A DNA stretch of 10,480 nt from Chlorobiota bacterium (lineage in GTDB: Bacteria > Bacteroidota > Bacteroidia > Bacteroidales > JAADGE01), in NCBI GenBank assembly GCA_013153575.1, contig JAADEE010000253.1, forward strand, positions 1 to 10,480. The letters run 5' to 3'. The notes under the pieces were generated by a model, which saw only the letters and a program-made list of their open reading frames with translations, had not been told where the DNA came from and made no database searches. Shown here piece after piece: positions 1 to 4,551 of the stretch. Positions within the stretch are counted from its first letter, which is position 1. Each line of letters opens with the position of its first letter. The translations under genes were made by a program, and so were the position numbers.

Positions 1-42
1 AACTAAAATAATAAACAGTGATATACTTATTAAAAACTTCAT
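1..42 (-). CDS. 5' end of a paralogous outer-membrane beta-barrel protein gene (partial, runs off left edge)
   Basis: Only the first 14 codons are in the window, reading MKFLISISLFIILV. The complete gene at 186-761 starts MKFLVSIPLFIILL, so 11 of 14 residues agree and the start codons align exactly. The hydrophobic stretch is the beginning of a Sec signal peptide. The region upstream of the ATG is also shared with the complete gene, including its TATATTTG promoter box. I therefore infer a tandem paralog of the same secreted barrel family lying to the left. Its length and integrity cannot be judged from this window. Confidence 0.7.
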   Translation of the reverse strand, partial: MKFLISISLFIILV

Positions 43-68
43 TTAGTTGTTTTACAATTTGTTAAATA

Positions 69-76
69 CAAATATA
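69..76 (-). promoter_or_regulatory. Predicted -7 box for the left paralogous barrel gene
   Basis: On the minus strand this reads TATATTTG, a perfect match to the Bacteroidota -7 consensus TAnnTTTG. It ends 26 bases before the ATG at 42, implying a leader of about 20-25 bases. The same box is fully conserved at 788-795 in the other copy, although the surrounding repeat has accumulated substitutions. No clear TTTG -33 element is seen at the usual distance. Confidence 0.5.
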
Positions 77-111
77 CACTTTTTTGTAGTAGAAAATAAT
101 TTTTTTGTAAT

Positions 112-174
112 ATGATTAAAAGAAACTTTGACAATTATAGTGTTATTTACGATACTAATTATTCGTTTTTATAA
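112..174 (+). pseudogene. Duplicated 5' fragment of arfB (dead remnant)
   Basis: ATG at 112 opens a 20-codon frame starting MIKRNFDN. Functional arfB at 838 starts MTKRSFEK, and the DNA of the first six codons is alignable. After base 130 the similarity stops and the frame runs through unrelated sequence to a TAA at 172-174. The GGQ motif and the rest of the protein are absent. The -7 box that drives arfB is also missing here, because this copy lacks the bases corresponding to ACTTTT. I read it as a by-product of the tandem duplication. A short translated peptide cannot be excluded but has no support. Confidence 0.75.
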
Positions 175-185
175 TATTTTTAATT

Positions 186-761
186 TTATGGGTATATTTT
201 TCTGCCAAAACTAAAACCTAACCAAGGAATAACACTTGGAAACCATGAATTATCACCTATATATTCTGCATAAATATTTATTCTGTAAAAGAACTTGTTT
301 GGCATATATTCATAACCTAAACTTGCAAAAGGTGCTATGTAAATATCATAATCAAGTGTTTTTTCGCTAGGAAAATTATTATAATAAAAAAATGTAAAAA
401 AAGAACTTCCTGCAGAAATTAATAAGTGGCTTTTTCTTTTGCCAACTTTATACATTATGTACGTAGGGATAAAAAACGAAGTTTCAGTATAATTACCGAT
501 TTCTGAAACATTATTATTATCCGACCTAATAACCTTTCCTCTTAAAAAACCATGAATACCAAGCCCTGTGCCAATAGCAATTTTGGGTTTTATATTATAC
601 TCATATGATAAACTTTCAAACCAAAGACCTTTACCAAATAACTCAACATTAAATGAGTGTTTTGAATAATTTTTATTTACGTTAGTGCTGTCTTTTATGT
701 TTTGAGCTTTAACATCGAATAATAAAATGATAAATAGTGGGATACTTACTAAGAACTTCAT
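186..761 (-). CDS. Secreted outer-membrane beta-barrel family protein, function unknown
   Basis: The product has 191 residues. Residues 1-19 form a Sec signal peptide (Lys2, a hydrophobic core, then Val-Lys-Ala before Gln20), so the mature protein is exported. The rest alternates polar and hydrophobic or aromatic residues in short strands separated by turns. It contains ELFGKGLWFESLSYEY near residues 40-55, and near the C-terminus the strand WLGFSFGR. This pattern is typical of small Bacteroidota proteins annotated as outer-membrane beta-barrel, with about 8 strands, but I cannot name a specific family with a known role. The start at 761 is supported by the signal peptide, by the TATATTTG box 26 bases upstream and by conservation of the same start in the paralog at 42. 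It is transcribed divergently from arfB across a 76-base gap. Function, ligand and pore activity are unknown. Confidence 0.8.
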   Translation of the reverse strand: MKFLVSIPLFIILLFDVKAQNIKDSTNVNKNYSKHSFNVELFGKGLWFESLSYEYNIKPKIAIGTGLGIHGFLRGKVIRSDNNNVSEIGNYTETSFFIPTYIMYKVGKRKSHLLISAGSSFFTFFYYNNFPSEKTLDYDIYIAPFASLGYEYMPNKFFYRINIYAEYIGDNSWFPSVIPWLGFSFGRKIYP

Positions 762-787
762 TTTGTTGTTTTACAATTTGTTGAATA

Positions 788-795
788 CAAATATA
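788..795 (-). promoter_or_regulatory. Predicted -7 box for the barrel gene at 186-761
   Basis: The minus-strand reading TATATTTG matches the Bacteroidota consensus TAnnTTTG perfectly. It places transcription start around 784 and gives a leader of about 23 bases before the ATG at 761. The box is unchanged in the duplicate copy at 69-76. A TTTG -33 element is not obvious. The box lies back to back with the arfB promoter at 801-833. Confidence 0.55.
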
Positions 796-800
796 CATTT

Positions 801-833
801 TTTGGCAGTAGAAAATAATTTTTTTTACTTTTG
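801..833 (+). promoter_or_regulatory. Predicted Bacteroidota promoter of arfB-tsaE, probably giving a leaderless mRNA
   Basis: TTTG at 801-804 and TACTTTTG at 826-833 fit the TTTG / TAnnTTTG consensus with a 21-base spacer, within the usual 19-21. The -7 element ends only 4 bases before the arfB ATG at 838. If initiation follows the usual spacing, the transcript starts at or within about 2 bases of the start codon. In the duplicate copy (bases 83-107) the TTTG survives but the TAnnTTTG is lost. Confidence 0.6.
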
Positions 834-837
834 TAAT

Positions 838-1239
838 ATGACCAAAAGAAGCTTTGAAAAAGAATTTGAATTTATAACATCTCGTAGTAGTGGGAAAGGT
901 GGTCAGCATGTAAATAGAACAAATACAAAGGTTGAGCTTAGGTTTAATATTGATGCTTCTGAAATTTTGAATGATGATGAAAAGAAACGTCTTAAAGAAA
1001 AATTAAGTGGTAAAATAAATAATGAGGGAATTTTGCAAATTGTTTCACAAGAAACCAGAAGTCAGTTAAAAAATAAGAATAAATGTATTGAAAAATTTTA
1101 TTTACTTATTGAAGATGCTTTTAAAGTAAAGAAAAAGAGAAAGAAAACAAAACCTTCAAAAAAATCAGTAGAAAAAAGGTTAGAAGAAAAGAAAAAACAT
1201 TCTGAAAAAAAAGAAAACCGACGCAAAGATTTTATATAA
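838..1239 (+). CDS. arfB: Alternative ribosome-rescue factor ArfB / peptidyl-tRNA hydrolase (YaeJ family)
   Basis: This is a codon-independent release factor that hydrolyses peptidyl-tRNA on ribosomes stalled without a usable stop codon. The protein has 133 residues, close to the 140 of E. coli ArfB. The release-factor catalytic motif is at residues 19-30 (GKGGQHVNRTNT, GGQ at 21-23), followed by KVELRF as in the family. There is no codon-recognition domain. The C-terminus (about residues 97-133) is a lysine/arginine-rich tail with KTKPSKKSVEKRLEEKKK-like sequence, which in ArfB inserts into the empty mRNA channel. The frame is open for 37 codons further upstream, but I chose the ATG at 838. 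The family N-terminus begins here, and the upstream part would run through the divergent promoter and into the barrel gene. It lies 4 bases upstream of tsaE, so the two are likely co-transcribed. Confidence 0.9.
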   Translation: MTKRSFEKEFEFITSRSSGKGGQHVNRTNTKVELRFNIDASEILNDDEKKRLKEKLSGKINNEGILQIVSQETRSQLKNKNKCIEKFYLLIEDAFKVKKKRKKTKPSKKSVEKRLEEKKKHSEKKENRRKDFI

Positions 1240-1243
1240 AAAT

Positions 1244-1675
1244 ATGATAAAAATTACCGCAAAAAATATAGATGATTTACCAAAAATTGCTGAAACCATT
1301 TTAAATGAATACAAAAATGAACGAGTTTTTGCTTTTTACGGAAAGATGGGAAGCGGAAAAACAACGTTCATTAAAGAACTATGCAAAAAACTTGGAGTAA
1401 CAGAAGTTATAACAAGTCCAACCTTTGCATTAATAAATGAATATTCAGGTAAAGAAAATATTGACATCTATCATTTTGATTTTTACAGAATTGAAAGCCA
1501 AGAAGAAGCATATGATTTTGGCTATGAAGAATATTTTTACAGCGGAAATTACTGCTTTATTGAATGGCCTGAACTTATTGAGAATTTGCTACCCGAAACT
1601 TACGTTAAAGTTAGTATAACAGAACAAGAAAATTTTGACAGAGAATTTATTGCAGAGAAAATTTCAATTCAATAA
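1244..1675 (+). CDS. tsaE: tRNA t6A biosynthesis ATPase TsaE
   Basis: TsaE is the ATPase that acts with TsaB, TsaC and TsaD to make N6-threonylcarbamoyladenosine at position 37 of ANN-decoding tRNAs in the cytoplasm. The 143-residue length is normal for the family. Visible motifs, in order, are Walker A GKMGSGKTT at residues 33-41 (Lys39, Thr40), the TSPTFALINEY block at 58-67, HFDFYRI at 77-83 with Asp80, DFGYEEYF at 91-98, and the Walker-B-like strand CFIEWPE at 104-110 ending in the family's EWP. The start lies 4 bases after the arfB stop with no separate promoter, so translation is probably coupled or re-initiated within a two-gene operon. The next gene is 55 bases away and may be read through. 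None of the partner genes tsaB, tsaC or tsaD is in the window. Confidence 0.94.
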   Translation: MIKITAKNIDDLPKIAETILNEYKNERVFAFYGKMGSGKTTFIKELCKKLGVTEVITSPTFALINEYSGKENIDIYHFDFYRIESQEEAYDFGYEEYFYSGNYCFIEWPELIENLLPETYVKVSITEQENFDREFIAEKISIQ

Positions 1676-1697
1676 ATTATATTTAATGTTTTTTTTG

Positions 1698-1705
1698 TAA
1701 ATTGG
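1698..1705 (+). promoter_or_regulatory. Weak candidate -7 box ahead of the Ald-like gene
   Basis: TAAATTGG differs from TAnnTTTG at one position and follows a run of eight T residues, a common setting for Bacteroidota promoters. It would place transcription start about 20-25 bases before the ATG at 1731. No TTTG element is present at the expected distance upstream. Read-through from arfB-tsaE is the alternative. Confidence 0.3.
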
Positions 1706-1730
1706 CAAAATCATATTTTAATTAAAAATT

Positions 1731-2939
1731 ATGGGCCAAACAAAAGGAAACTATTCTTTCGATGAAAAGCTACTTCCACAAGCCGAAATGTTGGAAGAAA
1801 AAAAAAGCAAACGCTCACTATCCATAGGCATTCCCAAAGAAACAAATAAATTTGAAAATCGTATAATTTTAACCCCTCAAGCTGTTGAACAGTTATGCGA
1901 AAACGGGCATCAAATAATTATTGAAAGTGGTGCAGGAATAAAAAGCCGTTGGAAAGATGCCGATTATACAAAAGCAGGAGCAATTATAAAAAGCCGGCAA
2001 GAAATTTATAAATCGGAGATTATTCTTAAAGTTTCACCCTTTAATGACGAAGAAATAAAACTTTTATCAGGCAACCAACTTTTAATTTCGGCACTTCATT
2101 TTAACACACAAACACGTCAAAAAATAACTAATCTTAAAAAGAAAAAAGTAACAGCAACTGCTATTGAATTAATGAAAGATGCAAATGGCTTCAATCCTTT
2201 TATTCAAACGATGAATGAAATTTCGGGCATTTTGGCAATAAATACAGCAAGTGAATTAATTAGTAATCCTGAAATCGGCAAAGGAATTTTACTTGGAGGA
2301 ATAACAGGAATACCCGCTGCAAAAGTTATTATAATTGGAGCAGGAACAGCCGGAGAATATGCAGCAAGAACAGCAATAGGTTTTGGAGCCCAGGTAAAGG
2401 TTTTTGATAGCTCAATTTCTAAACTTCAAACATTAAAAAATAAACTTGGCATTCAACTCTTTACTTCGGTATTGCAAAAGCAAGTTATTATAAAAGCACT
2501 AAAAACTGCCGATGTTGTTATTGGAGCTTTGGAAGATACAACCGATGAAAATAATATAATTATTTCCGAAAAGATGATTTCAACAATGAAGAAAGGTTCG
2601 GTAATTATTGATTTAAATATTGATAGTGCTTCGTGTTTTGCAAGTTCAAGAATTACTAATTTAGGCAATCCTTTTTTTGAAAAACATAACATAATACATT
2701 ACTGTGTACCAAATATTGCATCAAAATCACCAAGAACATCGTCTGTTGCTTTAAGCAATTCAATATTTCCGATTCTTAAAAAAATAAGTTATGAAAAAAC
2801 AACACCAAATATAATTAGGAATATTGCAGAAATGAGGAACGGAACCTTTATTTATGAAGGAATTTTAACAAATGAAAGACTTGCAAAAAAATTTAATATT
2901 GAATATAGAGATATTGATTTGCTTTCGGCTATTTTTTAA
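1731..2939 (+). CDS. Alanine dehydrogenase-like protein (AlaDH/PNT family)
   Basis: The 402-residue protein has the two-domain fold of alanine dehydrogenase and transhydrogenase alpha. After a 30-residue charged extension comes IGIPKE (32-37) and NRIILTP (43-49, Arg44, the substrate-arginine position). Next are Lys100 in ILKVSPF and His123 in ALHF, at the positions of the catalytic Lys and His. The Rossmann site IIGAGTAGEYAA (201-212) follows, then VKVFD ending in Asp226, which favours NAD(H). Later are IDLNIDSASCF (293-303, Asp298 at the catalytic Asp position) and HYCVPN...PRTS (323-337). The known reaction of the family is reversible NAD-dependent deamination of alanine to pyruvate. Differences from classical Ald include VSPF for V-K-E-P, and DSAS for DQGG beside the catalytic Asp. 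Substrate is therefore uncertain. It follows tsaE by 55 bases on the same strand. I chose the ATG at 1731 because later Met codons (residue 20) would not remove the extension cleanly. Confidence 0.82.
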   Translation: MGQTKGNYSFDEKLLPQAEMLEEKKSKRSLSIGIPKETNKFENRIILTPQAVEQLCENGHQIIIESGAGIKSRWKDADYTKAGAIIKSRQEIYKSEIILKVSPFNDEEIKLLSGNQLLISALHFNTQTRQKITNLKKKKVTATAIELMKDANGFNPFIQTMNEISGILAINTASELISNPEIGKGILLGGITGIPAAKVIIIGAGTAGEYAARTAIGFGAQVKVFDSSISKLQTLKNKLGIQLFTSVLQKQVIIKALKTADVVIGALEDTTDENNIIISEKMISTMKKGSVIIDLNIDSASCFASSRITNLGNPFFEKHNIIHYCVPNIASKSPRTSSVALSNSIFPILKKISYEKTTPNIIRNIAEMRNGTFIYEGILTNERLAKKFNIEYRDIDLLSAIF

Positions 2940-3089
2940 ATTTATGCTCAATGAATTATGTGCAATAAACATGATAAAAATCAATCCTGTTGTTTAACAT
3001 CATTTTGTGAGAGCTAATTTGTTTGTAGTCAGACATATATAAGCAATAAGAATTTTTATAAATTAGAATATTATTAGAAAAAAATCAAT

Positions 3090-3097
3090 TACATTTG
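3090..3097 (+). promoter_or_regulatory. Predicted -7 box of the glutamate dehydrogenase gene
   Basis: TACATTTG is a perfect TAnnTTTG match. It ends 34 bases before the ATG at 3132, giving a leader of about 30 bases that is A/T-rich and has no Shine-Dalgarno sequence. No TTTG -33 element stands out. The rest of the 192-base gap after the Ald-like gene (2940-3089) shows no open frame and no convincing terminator hairpin. Confidence 0.5.
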
Positions 3098-3131
3098 CAT
3101 CAAAATCAATCAATTAATAATTATAAAAACT

Positions 3132-4472
3132 ATGACAGATAAAGTAAATAAATTTATGGATGGCATAATTGCCAGAAATCCTGGTGAAAAAGAATTTCAT
3201 CAAGCAGTTTTAGAAGTTGCTGAGGTAATTATTCCCTTTATTGAAGAAAATCCTGTTTATAAAGATGCTAAAATTTTAGAAAGATTAACAGAACCGGAAC
3301 GTACAATTATGTTCAAAGTTCCGTGGCAAGATGATAATGGCGAATATCACATTAACAGAGGTTATAGAATTGAATTTAACAGTGCAATCGGACCATACAA
3401 AGGAGGTTTAAGATTTCACCCAAGTGTAAATTTAAGTATTTTGAAATTTTTAGGATTTGAGCAAATCTTAAAAAATAGTTTAACTACTCTTCCTATGGGA
3501 GGTGGTAAAGGCGGTTCTGATTTTAATCCAAAAGGAAAATCAGATAATGAAATTATGCGTTTTTGCCAAAGTTTTATGACAGAATTATATCGTCATATTG
3601 GTCCAAATACTGATGTTCCTGCAGGAGATATAGGTGTTGGAGGAAGAGAAATAGGTTTCCTTTTCGGACAATATAAAAGATTAAAAAATGAATTTACCGG
3701 AGTTTTAACCGGTAAAGGAAGAGAATGGGGCGGAAGCTTAATGCGTCCTGAAGCTACAGGTTTTGGTAATGTTTACTTTTCACAAGAAATGCTTGCAACA
3801 AAAGGTGAAACTTTTAAAGGTAAAACTGTTGCAGTTTCAGGTTTTGGTAATGTTGCATGGGGTGCTGTTACTAAAGCTAATCAGTTAGGTGCAAAAGTTG
3901 TAACAATTTCAGGTCCTGACGGATACATTTACGATAAAGATGGTATTTCAGGAGAAAAAATTGATTATATGCTTGAACTTAGAGCAACAAATAATGATAT
4001 TGTTAAACCTTATGCTGACGAGTTTGGTGTAGAATTCTTCCCTGGTAAAAAACCTTGGGAGCAAAAAGTTGATATTGCTTTACCATGTGCAACTCAAAAT
4101 GAACTTGTTGAAGAAGATGCAAAACAATTAGTAGCAAATGGTGTAATATGTGTTGGCGAAGGTGCAAATATGCCTTGTACACCTGAAGCTATTGAAACAT
4201 TTCAAAAAGCAAAAGTTTTATTCTCACCGGGTAAAGCTTCTAATGCCGGAGGTGTTGCAGTTTCAGGTCTTGAAATGAGCCAAAATTCATTAAGATACAA
4301 CTGGACTTCAGAAGAAGTTGATAAAAAACTTCATGAAATTATGAAAAATATCCACGAAGCATGTAAAAAATATGGTACAGAAGCTGATGGATATGTTAAC
4401 TACGTTAAAGGTGCAAATATTGCCGGATTTGTTAAGGTTGCAGATGCAATGTTAGCACAAGGTTTAGTGTAA
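3132..4472 (+). CDS. gdhA: Glutamate dehydrogenase, hexameric small-subunit type, probably NAD-linked
   Basis: It catalyses reversible oxidative deamination of glutamate to 2-oxoglutarate and ammonia, joining carbon and nitrogen metabolism in the cytoplasm. The 446 residues match the family closely (E. coli GdhA has 447). The N-terminal substrate domain shows GPYKGGLRFHPSVN with Lys90, Lys114 in LKNSLTTL, PMGGGKGGSDFNPKGKS with Lys126, and DVPAGDIGVGGRE with the catalytic Asp166. The nucleotide domain has VSGFGNVAWG (235-244) and the post-beta segment SGPDGYIYD (260-268). Phe238, Pro262 and Asp263 are the residues found in NAD-specific Clostridium symbiosum GDH. The NADP enzyme of E. coli has GSGN and SDSSG there. 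The automatic label NADP-specific is thus doubtful, and dual use is possible. It is probably monocistronic, with its own promoter at 3090 and a strong terminator just after the stop. Confidence 0.95.
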   Translation: MTDKVNKFMDGIIARNPGEKEFHQAVLEVAEVIIPFIEENPVYKDAKILERLTEPERTIMFKVPWQDDNGEYHINRGYRIEFNSAIGPYKGGLRFHPSVNLSILKFLGFEQILKNSLTTLPMGGGKGGSDFNPKGKSDNEIMRFCQSFMTELYRHIGPNTDVPAGDIGVGGREIGFLFGQYKRLKNEFTGVLTGKGREWGGSLMRPEATGFGNVYFSQEMLATKGETFKGKTVAVSGFGNVAWGAVTKANQLGAKVVTISGPDGYIYDKDGISGEKIDYMLELRATNNDIVKPYADEFGVEFFPGKKPWEQKVDIALPCATQNELVEEDAKQLVANGVICVGEGANMPCTPEAIETFQKAKVLFSPGKASNAGGVAVSGLEMSQNSLRYNWTSEEVDKKLHEIMKNIHEACKKYGTEADGYVNYVKGANIAGFVKVADAMLAQGLV

Positions 4473-4491
4473 TTTGCAAATAAATATTTAT

Positions 4492-4522
4492 AAAAAAACT
4501 GCTCAATTTGAGCAGTTTTTTT
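4492..4522. terminator. Bidirectional intrinsic terminator between gdhA and the macroglobulin gene
   Basis: AAAAAAACTGCTCAA at 4492-4506 and TTGAGCAGTTTTTTT at 4508-4522 are perfect 15-base inverted arms around a single base. In RNA the likely form is a CTGCTC/GAGCAG stem extended by A-U pairs, with a short AAUUU loop. A run of seven T follows the stem on the plus strand, and the seven A give a U-run on the minus strand. It sits 19 bases after the gdhA stop and 29 bases after the stop of the convergent gene, so it can end both transcripts. Confidence 0.9.
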
Positions 4523-4551
4523 GTTTTAGCTTGAATAGTAAAGTTGAAAAT

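Larger units (their letters stand above)
1..130. repeat. Copy 1 of a diverged direct repeat (barrel gene start, intergenic region, arfB start)
   Basis: This stretch aligns in the same orientation with 720-856. By hand count about 114 of 130 positions match, with one 7-base gap. The gap falls in the T-run at 100-106, where the other copy has T8 followed by ACTTTT. The shared segment covers the barrel-gene signal-peptide codons, the divergent intergenic region and the first codons of arfB. Similarity stops abruptly after base 130, which marks the junction of the duplication. The left end of the copy lies outside the window. Confidence 0.88.
720..856. repeat. Copy 2 of the diverged direct repeat (intact context)
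   Basis: This copy matches bases 1-130 at roughly 88% by hand count, apart from a 7-base gap. Here the segment sits between a complete barrel gene and a complete arfB, so it represents the original arrangement. The differences spread over the coding and non-coding parts indicate that the duplication is not recent. The offset between the copies is 719 bases left of the gap and 726 right of it, which gives the approximate unit length. Confidence 0.88.

Noticed and set aside
727..837. Upstream in-frame extension of arfB by 37 codons
   Set aside because: It would overlap the start of the divergent barrel gene and both promoters, its sequence has no release-factor character, and the family N-terminus fits the ATG at 838.
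709..909. 66-codon minus-strand frame across the divergent promoter region
   Set aside because: It overlaps both the barrel gene start and arfB, crosses both promoters and has no recognisable protein features.
2453..2692. Minus-strand frame inside the Ald-like gene
   Set aside because: It is antisense to the conserved NAD-binding domain and has no independent support.
2940..3131. Possible terminator or regulatory RNA in the 192-base gap before gdhA
   Set aside because: The similar octamers AACATGAT and AACATCAT are direct, not inverted, and I could not build a stem followed by a T-run. Only the TACATTTG box at 3090 is worth listing.
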